NCBI GenBank assembly: GCA_964542305.1
Contig: CAZITX010000001.1
Span: 62,001-126,000, forward strand
Reading direction: 5' to 3'
Origin: DMER64 sp964542305
Lineage (GTDB): Bacteria; Bacteroidota; Bacteroidia; Bacteroidales; UBA932
DNA length: 64,000 nucleotides
The translations under genes and the position numbers were made by a program. The notes below the pieces were generated by a model. That model searched no databases, was not told where the DNA came from, and saw only the letters and a list, made by a program, of their open reading frames with translations. Below are positions 35,717 to 43,634 of the stretch, piece after piece (position 1 is the first letter of the stretch; every line of letters begins with the position of its first letter).

Positions 35717-37278
35717 TCTACAAGCGATTCATAATCGGCTTCCAGCGGTTTGTTGGCAATGAAGTCGAATTGAGAAAGGGCTCTCAACTCAAAATAATAC
35801 CGCCAGTAATTGAACAATGCCTGGACGTATCCCACTCGGGATTCATCCCTGTCAAGCTGTGCGTTGTTCATATCCGTTACTGTGATCTTATCTATAAGGT
35901 AACGTTGTTTGGCTACGTCGTATCTCTTTTGGGCAATGGTATCTGCTTTGGCAGCTATGGCAAACTGCTGGGACTGCATATTGAACTGACGTACATTTAA
36001 TATGATATCCTGCTCAAAATCAAGCCTGGACTGTTCCACCTGACGTTTGACCAGTTCTTCGTTACTTTGGGCCATTTTTACCATCCCACGGCCACGACCC
36101 CAGTCCAGTATAGGAACAGTCAGCCCGATACTTACGGTCTGCATATCCCGGGGATCTTTATAGGATTGAAATAAACCGGTTGCCTGTTGATTTAACCCGA
36201 ATGCCACGTTCAGATTAGCCTGGAAGCCCCTGTTGGCCCGTTGCTGTGCAACATTTTTCTGGGCTTCTATCAATTGCCTGTCATAGGTGATCATGTCTGG
36301 ATTGTTTTCAAAAGCCAGCTGGAGTACTTTCTCCACATCCAGTACTACATTGGGTATGCTGTCAGGTATTTGGATGTTCAGTTCCACACGTTCCGTGAAA
36401 CCCAGGTATGAACGAAGGCGGTTTTCAGCGTCTTCCAAATTCAGGCGGTTCTCGTTGAGGGTTTTCAGGGCGTTCTGGTAGGCGAGTTCGGATTGGAGCA
36501 GGTCGTTTTCCCCGATCGTTCCCAATTCGTACCTGCCTGCAGCAATATTATAAAGTGTATCGTTGTTTGAGTGGTTGAACTCGGAAATCGCCAGCCTTTG
36601 TTGAGCCAATGCCATATTGAAAAACAGTTGGATAGCCCGCTGGTTGACATTTTCCATACTTTCAATATAGGTACGACGGGCTTCTTCGTATTTCAAGGGT
36701 TCAATCTTCCGGTCCCATTTCATTTCATTCACTCCAAAAATGGATTGGGAGATCTGAACACTTAAGGCAGTGGAAAGATACTCGGTGCTTTCGTGATTGC
36801 TGAAAGAGCCGCTGAAACGGTCTGTCCGCTGCAAGGAAGAACTGATGGAAACGGTACCGCCTGTGGGCAGGTTCTGTCGTACCATCAAACCGCCGCTCAC
36901 AATGTTGTAGAATTCAGATGAATAATCATGACGCACGTCCCCGGTTACGGGATCGATGCTTGGAACATCCACGATCCTTCTTGAAAATTCGGGCAATTGC
37001 GATACAAACATAAGGTTGGGAAGGAAACTGGCTTTGTATGATCTGTATTCCCAATAACCAACCTGGAATGTGTTCCGGGCGCGCAAAGCTTCATTGGACT
37101 GGGTGCTGGCCAGGAGTAAAACTTCATCCAGTGTCAGGGTGTAGGTTTCCAATTTGTATTCCGGTGAATTCGGATCGGCAGTTTCCGTGTCTTCCTGTCC
37201 AAAAAGACTTGCGGCAGGAAATAGAGTGCAGATCAACAAAACAGGAATAACTGCGGTTACTTTCATAAATTTATTCAT
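35713..37278 (-). CDS. TolC family outer-membrane efflux protein
   Basis: About 521 residues. An N-terminal signal peptide (hydrophobic stretch ending LFGQ) is followed by two outer-membrane-efflux repeats rich in Ala, Gln, Leu and Asn, which form the trimeric beta-barrel/alpha-tunnel. It is the last gene of the HlyD/permease/TolC operon. The start at 37278 overlaps the permease stop (ATGAATAA); an ATG at 37266 also keeps the signal peptide. It would export a substrate across the outer membrane together with the adaptor. Confidence 0.9.
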   Translation of the reverse strand: MNKFMKVTAVIPVLLICTLFPAASLFGQEDTETADPNSPEYKLETYTLTLDEVLLLASTQSNEALRARNTFQVGYWEYRSYKASFLPNLMFVSQLPEFSRRIVDVPSIDPVTGDVRHDYSSEFYNIVSGGLMVRQNLPTGGTVSISSSLQRTDRFSGSFSNHESTEYLSTALSVQISQSIFGVNEMKWDRKIEPLKYEEARRTYIESMENVNQRAIQLFFNMALAQQRLAISEFNHSNNDTLYNIAAGRYELGTIGENDLLQSELAYQNALKTLNENRLNLEDAENRLRSYLGFTERVELNIQIPDSIPNVVLDVEKVLQLAFENNPDMITYDRQLIEAQKNVAQQRANRGFQANLNVAFGLNQQATGLFQSYKDPRDMQTVSIGLTVPILDWGRGRGMVKMAQSNEELVKRQVEQSRLDFEQDIILNVRQFNMQSQQFAIAAKADTIAQKRYDVAKQRYLIDKITVTDMNNAQLDRDESRVGYVQALFNYWRYYFELRALSQFDFIANKPLEADYESLVD

Positions 37279-38722
37279 ATCTGAGAGATTCAATAGGATC
37301 GCGTTCGGCAGCACGTTTGGCCGGAGAATAACCAAAGATCACTCCCACGGCAGCCGATACGCCAAATGATATAATGATGGATGAAAATGATATTATGGTG
37401 GTAATATCAAAGAAAGATTTAATCAGAAATGACAAAACAACTCCGATGATCACCCCTATCATACCTCCGGCAACACTAATAAGTATGGCTTCTGATAAAA
37501 ACTGGGCAATTACATCGGCTTTTTTGGCCCCGATAGCCAGTCTTGTTCCAATTTCTTTGGTACGTTCCATTACCGAGGCAAACATAATGTTCATAATGCC
37601 TATTCCGCCAACAAGCAGGGATATACCGGCGATTGCTCCCAGTACGATATTAAAAATGTCTTTGGTGCGCTGCTGTTGTTTCAAAAGCAATTCGGGAACG
37701 GTTACTTCAAAATCGGGAACCTGTTGGTGGCGTCTGTTAAGCATGCGGGTGATCACTTCCTGGGATGAAGTAAGCTGTTCGGTTTCATGTACCTGGACTG
37801 TGATACGGTCCAGCTGGTGGTAATTTGAATTCGATGAAGATTCGGAGGAGGTAGTGGTGTTGATCACAACGCGTCTGCGTCCTCCTCCCATAACAACGGC
37901 ACCTGAATTAGAAGAACCCGGGTTGGTAATGGCCAATGCCCTGTTCTCCTGCCGGAGCAGCATGGTCCGGATGGGAATAAAAATCTGGTCATCATATCCC
38001 TGCATCCCCATACTTTCAGAGCCGATTGTTCCAAGGGATCCCGATCTTGCCGAGGAAGCCGTTCCTGAAGACGCTTCATCTTCTGAAGGCATGGAAGCTC
38101 CAGAAGCGCTTTGTTCAAGTACTCCTATAACTTTTACCCAGTTGGCGCCGAATTTAATGAATTCACCAACAGCATCCCTTTGTTGAAAAAACCGCGTTTT
38201 GACATTATGGCCGATAATACATACAGCCATGGAATTCAGCTCCTGATCCTGGGTGAAAAATGATCCCGTTTCCAGGCCTATGTCATATAAATTAAAATAT
38301 TCTGAAGTAACGCCAAGGACCTTTGCCGGCTGACGCATACCATTGTAAGTTATATAAGTGAATACACTTACTTCGGGAGATACGTGTTTAACAGAAGGTA
38401 ATACCTGGCGGATAGCTTCGGCATCCGAAAGTTGTAATCCGGGCGAGAATTTCTTGGTTTGACTGGCAGAAGATCCGGAATCTTCTTCCTCGATGTTTTC
38501 CATCGTGGCGGGGAGGATCACAATGTTGTTGACCCCGACCATTTTAATCTGGTCCAGTATCTCTTGTTGAGCTCCGTTCCCAATGGCCATCATACTGATA
38601 ACCGCTCCAACTCCAAAGACTATACCCAAAGCCGTAAGAAAACTTTTCAGCTTGTTGTGTATGATAGACTCCACTGCTATGTGGATGTCGTGCATATACC
38701 GGTTAATAAAGAAGATGTTCAT
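37271..38722 (-). CDS. MacB-like ABC transporter permease (no fused ATPase)
   Basis: 483 residues: membrane helix near 22-50 (LTALGIVFGVGAVISMMAIGN), a large periplasmic MacB_PCD domain (about 55-335), then three helices (about 355-385, 400-435 and 445-470) of the FtsX family. There is no ATP-binding domain in the protein and none in the operon. The periplasmic domain contains two Ser/Gly-rich low-complexity inserts (near residues 210-245 and 275-305). It lies 12 bp after the HlyD gene. Confidence 0.9.
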   Translation of the reverse strand: MNIFFINRYMHDIHIAVESIIHNKLKSFLTALGIVFGVGAVISMMAIGNGAQQEILDQIKMVGVNNIVILPATMENIEEEDSGSSASQTKKFSPGLQLSDAEAIRQVLPSVKHVSPEVSVFTYITYNGMRQPAKVLGVTSEYFNLYDIGLETGSFFTQDQELNSMAVCIIGHNVKTRFFQQRDAVGEFIKFGANWVKVIGVLEQSASGASMPSEDEASSGTASSARSGSLGTIGSESMGMQGYDDQIFIPIRTMLLRQENRALAITNPGSSNSGAVVMGGGRRRVVINTTTSSESSSNSNYHQLDRITVQVHETEQLTSSQEVITRMLNRRHQQVPDFEVTVPELLLKQQQRTKDIFNIVLGAIAGISLLVGGIGIMNIMFASVMERTKEIGTRLAIGAKKADVIAQFLSEAILISVAGGMIGVIIGVVLSFLIKSFFDITTIISFSSIIISFGVSAAVGVIFGYSPAKRAAERDPIESLRYE

Positions 38723-38734
38723 AAAAACGGCTCC

Positions 38735-40204
38735 TTACTGTTGTGGGTTGCTTTGCGGACTTTTTCTGCGGGGTCCTCCTTCTGCGGAACCAGACTGTAT
38801 CCGAACCCCCTCGGGCAGCTGAACACCTTCTGGTAACTGGAATCCTTCAGGCATTTGCCCTTGCATCATCATCCTTCTTTTTCCCTGGCTTTTATCTTCT
38901 TCTGCTTTTTTCTTCTCGGCGTCTACCTTTTCTTTAATGCGCTGTTTGATCACATCAATATATTCTTCACCTTGTACTTTGAATTTGGAAGGATTCTCGG
39001 GGAGGGACAGATAGACTTCATCCCCTTCTTCCAGACCCTGTTCTATCACGGTATGGTTTTCGTTGGCTTGTCCTGTAATTACGATTTGTCGTACATTGTT
39101 AGTTTTATAGACATACGTGATGCTGTCTTTTTCAAATATCGCTTCAGAAGGCACATATACTGCAGAATCAATGGAAGCCGTAATGATCTGGTTACTTGTG
39201 GTCATGGCCGGGCGCAGAATATCATCCTGCCCGTCAACTTTAATAACCACTTCAAATACTTTTGCATCTGCATTTTTTAGCTGTTCTCCAATGTTGGAAA
39301 CTTCTTTTACAACGCCGGTATAGTTCCTTTCAGGAAAAGCATCCACCCCAATACGTACCTGTTGTCCTGCTTTAATTTTTGCGATATCGATCTCATTAAC
39401 ATACGTTTTGGAAAGCATATTGCTCAGATCGGGAAGTGTGGCCACAGTCAGATCCCAGCCGCTTATGGAAGATCCTATACGGCGCTTATCCCCGCTCCAT
39501 TCCCTGTAATATATAACCATCCCGTCACTCGGGGCATAAATGGTGAAGTCTTCCAGTACCGCACGAAGTTCGTCCAGCTGGCGTTTATTTCTGTTCAGTT
39601 CAATAAGTACGTCGTTCACAGAAGCCTCTGCCTGTTCCACCTGGAGTTCATAATTATTCAAAGCTTGTTCATAAGAACGCATCGCTTTTTCCAGGTTGTT
39701 CTGATATTGCCTTTGTGTAGCAGGCGGTTCGTAAATGGACTGTTCCACGGCAATACGGGCTTCTTCAATTGTAAAGCGTTGGTTCTCTATGTCGTCACGC
39801 AGTTTTCTAAGTGTCAATGAAGTATCAAGAAGAGTCCTTTCGTATCTGGCAAGAAGTGCTTCGTATTCGTCTTCCCTGTCTTTCAGCGTGTTGTCTGCCG
39901 AGGTCCTGTTAAGTGTTGCTACATAGTCGCCTTTTTTCACAACGGTACCTTCCGGGACCAGATCCTGAATTTCCACATCTCCTATACGTACATTACGGGC
40001 ACGCATGCCGGCGGGACCTTCAATTTTAATATTGTTTTCTGCTTCCAGTTCCCCGGTTGTCGTAACAATGATCTCGAACAATCCTCTCTGTGCTTTGACT
40101 ATCTGGGGTTGGTAGCCGTCTTTTTTGCCCGTTGTGAAAACGATGATCAGCACAATGGCGATCACGGCCACGGAGCTCCAAATGATGATATTCCTCTTTT
40201 TCAT
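38735..40204 (-). CDS. HlyD/MacA-type periplasmic adaptor
   Basis: About 489 residues. An N-terminal membrane anchor (residues 5-25) is followed by a lipoyl/barrel-sandwich region, a long coiled coil (about 95-200) and beta-barrel parts, the layout of membrane-fusion proteins linking an ABC permease to TolC. The last 60 residues are unusual: Lys/Glu-rich, then Met-rich, then three repeats of QLPEG-like sequence and a Pro/Gln tail. The ATG at 40204 gives the anchor; an earlier frame start at 40246 does not look real. A strong promoter lies upstream (40244-40276). Confidence 0.9.
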   Translation of the reverse strand: MKKRNIIIWSSVAVIAIVLIIVFTTGKKDGYQPQIVKAQRGLFEIIVTTTGELEAENNIKIEGPAGMRARNVRIGDVEIQDLVPEGTVVKKGDYVATLNRTSADNTLKDREDEYEALLARYERTLLDTSLTLRKLRDDIENQRFTIEEARIAVEQSIYEPPATQRQYQNNLEKAMRSYEQALNNYELQVEQAEASVNDVLIELNRNKRQLDELRAVLEDFTIYAPSDGMVIYYREWSGDKRRIGSSISGWDLTVATLPDLSNMLSKTYVNEIDIAKIKAGQQVRIGVDAFPERNYTGVVKEVSNIGEQLKNADAKVFEVVIKVDGQDDILRPAMTTSNQIITASIDSAVYVPSEAIFEKDSITYVYKTNNVRQIVITGQANENHTVIEQGLEEGDEVYLSLPENPSKFKVQGEEYIDVIKQRIKEKVDAEKKKAEEDKSQGKRRMMMQGQMPEGFQLPEGVQLPEGVRIQSGSAEGGPRRKSPQSNPQQ

Positions 40205-40243
40205 GTTTATAGATTCAATAGTCTTTTTTGGTGAAAAATTCGA

Positions 40244-40276
40244 CAAATGTACTCATTTGATTGGGTTCGACGCAAA
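40244..40276 (-). promoter_or_regulatory. Promoter of the HlyD/permease/TolC operon
   Basis: On the minus strand, -33 TTTG (40276-40273) and -7 TACATTTG (40251-40244) are separated by 21 bp, a full match to the Bacteroidota sigma pattern. The start site would be about 35 nt before the adaptor ATG. Confidence 0.65.
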
Positions 40277-40298
40277 TGGTTTAATAACAAAAAATTAT

Positions 40299-40329
40299 TT
40301 TGCGGGCAATAAATAAATTTTTACCTTTG
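40299..40329 (+). promoter_or_regulatory. Promoter of tRNA-Phe
   Basis: TTTG (40299-40302), a 19-bp spacer and TACCTTTG (40322-40329) match the Bacteroidota promoter pattern. The tRNA begins 17 bp further on. It is divergent from the efflux operon promoter. Confidence 0.65.
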
Positions 40330-40346
40330 TTCCCCCGTTCAAGAAT

Positions 40347-40419
40347 GGTGCCATAGCTCAGTTGGTAGAGCAAAGGACTGAAAATCCTTGTGTCCCTGGT
40401 TCGATTCCCGGTGGCACCA
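40347..40419 (+). tRNA. tRNA-Phe (anticodon GAA)
   Basis: 73 nt. Acceptor GGTGCCA pairs with TGGCACC, discriminator A; D-arm AGCTCAGTTGGTAGAGC; anticodon loop with GAA between GGACT and AATCC; T-arm CCTGGTTCGATTCCCGG. The 3' CCA is not encoded. A terminator hairpin follows directly. Confidence 0.96.
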
Positions 40420-40421
40420 CA

Positions 40422-40459
40422 AAAAAGAAGCCTCTCGTGTTTGCGAGAGGCTTCTTTTT
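40422..40459 (+). terminator. Terminator after tRNA-Phe
   Basis: Long hairpin: AGAAGCCTCTCG pairs with CGAGAGGCTTCT around a six-base loop, flanked by A-tract and T-tract, so it could act in both directions. The 51-bp repeat array begins 3 bp after it. Confidence 0.85.
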
Positions 40460-40461
40460 GT

Positions 40462-40818
40462 GCATCCATCCTCATATAAGGCTGTTTTTGAGGACAGAAC
40501 GTTGTTTTTCTGCTATCCATCCTCATATAAGGCTGTTTTTGAGGACAGAACCCTGATTTTCTGCCATCCATCCTCATATAGGGCTGTTTTTGAGGACGGA
40601 ACGTTGTTTTTCTGCCATCCATCCTCATATAAGGCTTTTTTTGAGGACGGAACCCTGATTTTCTTCCATCCATCCTCGTTTAGGCCCTGTTTTGAGGACG
40701 GAACCCTGATTTTCTGCCATCCATCCTCATATAAGGCCGTTTTTGAGGACGGAACGTTGTTTTTCTGCCATCCATCCTCATATAAGGCTGTTTTTGAGGA
40801 CAGAACCCTGATTTTCTG
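40462..40818. repeat. Seven tandem 51-bp repeats
   Basis: Units start at 40462, 40513, 40564, 40615, 40666, 40717 and 40768, all exactly 51 bp with no indels. Each begins CCATCCATCCTC (or close) and contains TCCTCA...TGAGGA, a possible six-pair stem. The tails are of two kinds: GAACGTTGTTTTTCT (units 1, 3, 6) and GAACCCTGATTTTCT (units 2, 4, 5, 7), so pairs may have duplicated as 102-bp blocks; unit 5 is the most diverged. The 51-bp length is 17 codons and a frame stays open on both strands, but those frames run into the tRNA and no start signal supports them. Confidence 0.9.
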
Positions 40819-40831
40819 CCATCTGTAGTTT

Positions 40832-40985
40832 CCTGATTTTGGTTGACTGCCTGGATGTCTTATCTCTGGGAAAAGTTGACTCGGTTTATAAATTATAACT
40901 GATATTTGTTGACTTCAGGTTGTTATCCATGATTCTGGTTTACTTACCAAGTCTAATCCCTGTCAGGGGTTGACTGGAACGAGCA
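40832..40985. repeat. Decayed tandem repeat of about 31-33 bp around GTTGACT
   Basis: GTTGACT occurs at 40842, 40875, 40908 and 40969, and GTTTACT at 40938, so steps are 33, 33, 30 and 31 bp. Most copies are preceded by a TGATTTTG-like stretch, which suggests five worn copies of one unit. No gene is seen here. Confidence 0.55.
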
Positions 40986-41033
40986 GCCCGGAAGAATATC
41001 CCTGTCACGCCAATAAAGGCAAACTGTTTCCAC

Positions 41034-41079
41034 GGATTTCCAACTTCTGATTTCATGGATTTCTAACTGCTGGTTTCTC
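41034..41079. repeat. Two 23-bp direct repeats
   Basis: Copies at 41034-41056 and 41057-41079 both begin GGATTTC and share AACT and TTTC blocks at the same offsets (17-18 of 23 positions equal). Confidence 0.55.
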
Positions 41080-41124
41080 TTTATGGCTTCTATTCTGAAA
41101 CTTTTTTGTTTCATATTTCTATAT

Positions 41125-41184
41125 CCGGACAAGTTGATAGGGAACCTGGACAAGTTGATAGGGAACCCGGACAAGTTGATAGGG
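41125..41184. repeat. Three 21-bp tandem repeats
   Basis: CCGGACAAGTTGATAGGG plus GAAC, repeated at 41125, 41146 and 41167; the second copy differs at one base and the third lacks the last three bases. The period is seven codons, but no convincing reading frame uses it. Confidence 0.85.
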
Positions 41185-41228
41185 CGCGGATTGATCGTGG
41201 CCAAAGTTGAAACATCTATCCCGCCGTT

Positions 41229-41312
41229 TATCTGGCAACGATTTCACCAGGTGACAGATTGTTTCCCAGGCGACATGTTTCCCAGGCGATATGTTTACCA
41301 GGCGACAGATTT
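41229..41312. repeat. Four to five 16-bp tandem repeats
   Basis: Units CCCAGGCGACATGTTT (41265), CCCAGGCGATATGTTT (41281) and ACCAGGCGACAGATTT (41297), preceded by a longer 19-bp copy at 41246 and a weak copy at 41229. It ends about 70 bp before the enolase promoter. Apart from the repeats, the stretch 40819-41379 holds no gene that I can support. Confidence 0.75.
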
Positions 41313-41379
41313 CATTTAAAAAATGGATAAGAAACTACGGGTTTTTTACGGGTTCTTTTTTAGGATTCATTTTTTACTG

Positions 41380-41387
41380 TAAATTTG
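41380..41387 (+). promoter_or_regulatory. -7 box of the enolase promoter
   Basis: TAAATTTG matches TAnnTTTG and lies 36 bp upstream of the enolase ATG. No clear -33 TTTG is seen. Confidence 0.5.
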
Positions 41388-41410
41388 CCGGATACAAAAA
41401 CATTAATTTT

Positions 41411-41416
41411 GGAGGA
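41411..41416 (+). promoter_or_regulatory. Shine-Dalgarno-like site of eno
   Basis: GGAGGA lies 7 bp before the ATG at 41424 and helps decide that start. Strong Shine-Dalgarno sites are absent from nearly all other genes in this window. Confidence 0.6.
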
Positions 41417-41423
41417 ACGAACA

Positions 41424-42704
41424 ATGAAAATCAAAAAAGTTGAAGCTATTGAAATATTAGATTCAAGAGGCAATCCAACTGTAGAAGTAAATCTGATGCT
41501 TGATGACGGAGCACGTGCTACGGCAATGGTTCCCAGTGGTGCGTCTACCGGAGAAAGGGAAGCGGTTGAATTGCGGGACGGCGATAAAAAACGCTATGGC
41601 GGAAAAGGAGTCCTGAAAGCCGTATCCAATGTAAACAGCACTATTGCAAAAGCCCTGGAAGGCAGGTGTTTTACTAACCAAAGGGATCTGGATTACTTTT
41701 TGATAGACCTGGACGGAACGGTCAACAAGGCCAAATTGGGTGCCAATGCCATTCTGGGTGTCTCCATGGCTTTTGCCCGCGCAGGTGCACAAAGTCTGAA
41801 CATACCTCTATACCAATACCTGGGCGGCAGCAATGCTTACCTTATGCCCGTACCTTGTATGAACGTCATCAACGGCGGGGCACATGCCGATAATACCGTT
41901 GATTTTCAGGAATTCATGATTGCTCCCCACAATGCCCCCTCATTCCGTGAGTCCATAAGGATGGGTGCCGAGGTATTCCATGCCCTTAAAAGTGTGCTGA
42001 AAGCAAAAGGCCTGAGCACAGGCGTAGGGGACGAAGGCGGTTTTGCGCCGGATCTGAAAACGAACGAGCAGGCAGTGGAAATGATCCTGGAAGGAATCGT
42101 AAAAGCCGGTTACAAACCCGGTGAAGACGTAAGTATTTGCCTGGACCCTGCAGCCAGCGAAATGTGGGAAGACGGAAAATACAAATTCTTCAAGAGCTCA
42201 CAGAAACTCGTTTCGAGTGAAGAAATGGTAAAGATATGGGAAGACTGGGTAAGGCAATATCCCATTGTTTCCATAGAAGACGGATTGGCCGAAAACGACT
42301 GGGAAGGTTGGAAAAACCTCACAGAGACAGTCGGAAATAAAATCGAGCTCGTGGGAGACGATCTTTTCTGTACAAACAAAACGATCCTGGCAAAAGGTAT
42401 AGAAAACGGGGTGGCCAATTCCATACTTATAAAACTGAACCAGATAGGAACCGTTACAGAAACACTGGAAACCATAGAACTGGCAAACAAGAATTCCTAC
42501 AATTGCTTTGTTTCACACCGTAGCGGTGAAACCGTAGACAGCTTTATTGCAGACCTGGTGGTTGCCGTCAATGCCGGTCATATCAAAACAGGAAGCGGTT
42601 GCCGCGGCGAACGTATTGAAAAATTCAACCAGCTGATGCGTATTGAATACGAGCTGGGTAAAGTGTCTCATTTTGCCGGTCTCAAAGCGTTCAAAAACGC
42701 CTGA
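41424..42704 (+). CDS. eno: Enolase
   Basis: Converts 2-phosphoglycerate to phosphoenolpyruvate in glycolysis. 426 residues, full length. IEILDSRGNPTVEVNLML near the start, PSGASTGEREAVELRDGD, the substrate loop, GDEGGFAPDL, the metal ligands in SIEDGLAENDWEGW and VGDDLFCTN, and the catalytic-site SHRSGETVDSFIADL are all present. The ATG at 41424 follows a GGAGGA; the frame extends upstream to 41385, but that part is outside the family. A terminator follows, so it is probably monocistronic. Confidence 0.97.
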   Translation: MKIKKVEAIEILDSRGNPTVEVNLMLDDGARATAMVPSGASTGEREAVELRDGDKKRYGGKGVLKAVSNVNSTIAKALEGRCFTNQRDLDYFLIDLDGTVNKAKLGANAILGVSMAFARAGAQSLNIPLYQYLGGSNAYLMPVPCMNVINGGAHADNTVDFQEFMIAPHNAPSFRESIRMGAEVFHALKSVLKAKGLSTGVGDEGGFAPDLKTNEQAVEMILEGIVKAGYKPGEDVSICLDPAASEMWEDGKYKFFKSSQKLVSSEEMVKIWEDWVRQYPIVSIEDGLAENDWEGWKNLTETVGNKIELVGDDLFCTNKTILAKGIENGVANSILIKLNQIGTVTETLETIELANKNSYNCFVSHRSGETVDSFIADLVVAVNAGHIKTGSGCRGERIEKFNQLMRIEYELGKVSHFAGLKAFKNA

Positions 42705-42733
42705 TGACCCATAGTTGACATAATACTGTTATC

Positions 42734-42776
42734 CGGCGGGAGTCCTGTATGACAACAGAGATTCCCGCCGTTTTTA
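42734..42776 (+). terminator. Terminator after enolase
   Basis: CGGCGGGA (42734-42741) pairs with TCCCGCCG (42763-42770), followed by five T. It ends 19 bp before the next gene. Confidence 0.85.
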
Positions 42777-42795
42777 AAAAAAAGATCCTTTTAAT

Positions 42796-43605
42796 ATGAT
42801 CCTTTTTGACAATCATACCCATTCGCATCATTCTCCCGACAGCCGGATGAATATGTACCAAGCTGCGGAAAAGACCAGGGAACTGTCTTTCCGGGGGATT
42901 TGTTTCTCGGATCATTATGATTTTGATCCTCCAAAGGGAATCCACAGGTTTACTTTTCATGTGGAAAGTCAACAATCGGAAATCGAAAACCTGAAAAAAG
43001 CCTATCCCGGACTGGAAATCCTCAAGGGAGTTGAAATAGGTATCCAGCCTGTAAGCATGGATGCGATAGATGCCTTTATGAAAAAGCATACATTCGATAC
43101 CGTGATCGCTTCTATGCATTTTGTCCGCGGGCATGACCCCTATCACGGGAAGTATTATGACGGATATGCATTCCGGGAAGCCTACGGTATCTATTTACAG
43201 GATATTTTTGACTGTATCAGCACTTTCAGGGATTTTGACATCCTGGGGCACTTTGATTATATAGCCCGTTATTCACCTTACAAGGAACACGAGATCTCAC
43301 TCAAAACATTCGGAGATATCCTGGATCCCATACTGCGTATTCTGGCTGAGAACGGAAAAACGTTCGAGATCAATACCAAAACCTACCAGTCCTTCGCACA
43401 CGGAACACCTGTGCTGGATGTCAACATCCTCAAACGGTTCAGGGAATTGGGAGGGGCCGCCGTAAGCCTGGGATCCGATGCCCATTCGCCGGAAAGGATA
43501 GGAGAGAATTTTGAATATTATTCTGAGGTCCTGAAGCATTGCGGATTCCGTTACGGTGTTTACTACAAAAAGAGAGAGCCGGTTTTTTATGCCATTGATA
43601 ATTAA
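42796..43605 (+). CDS. PHP-domain histidinol-phosphatase family protein
   Basis: 269 residues with the polymerase-and-histidinol-phosphatase metal motifs: DNHTHSHHSPDS at the N-terminus, CFSDHYDFDPP near residue 38, ILGHFDYIARY near 152, and SLGSDAHSPERIG near 230. It resembles HisK/HisJ-type L-histidinol phosphate phosphatases, but no his genes are near, so another phosphate ester could be the substrate. It starts 19 bp after the eno terminator and ends 29 bp before the racemase-like gene on the same strand. Confidence 0.85.
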   Translation: MILFDNHTHSHHSPDSRMNMYQAAEKTRELSFRGICFSDHYDFDPPKGIHRFTFHVESQQSEIENLKKAYPGLEILKGVEIGIQPVSMDAIDAFMKKHTFDTVIASMHFVRGHDPYHGKYYDGYAFREAYGIYLQDIFDCISTFRDFDILGHFDYIARYSPYKEHEISLKTFGDILDPILRILAENGKTFEINTKTYQSFAHGTPVLDVNILKRFRELGGAAVSLGSDAHSPERIGENFEYYSEVLKHCGFRYGVYYKKREPVFYAIDN

Positions 43606-43634
43606 CAGTGATGGATATAATTCATTTTAATCGT

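Noticed and set aside
40462..40818. Possible CRISPR array
   Set aside because: Units are joined head to tail with no variable spacers, the unit is 51 bp, and no cas genes are in the window.
40281..40828. Open frames on both strands through the 51-bp repeats (about 130 and 146 residues)
   Set aside because: Both run through or start inside tRNA-Phe and its terminator; they stay open because 51 is a multiple of three. No promoter or start signal supports either.
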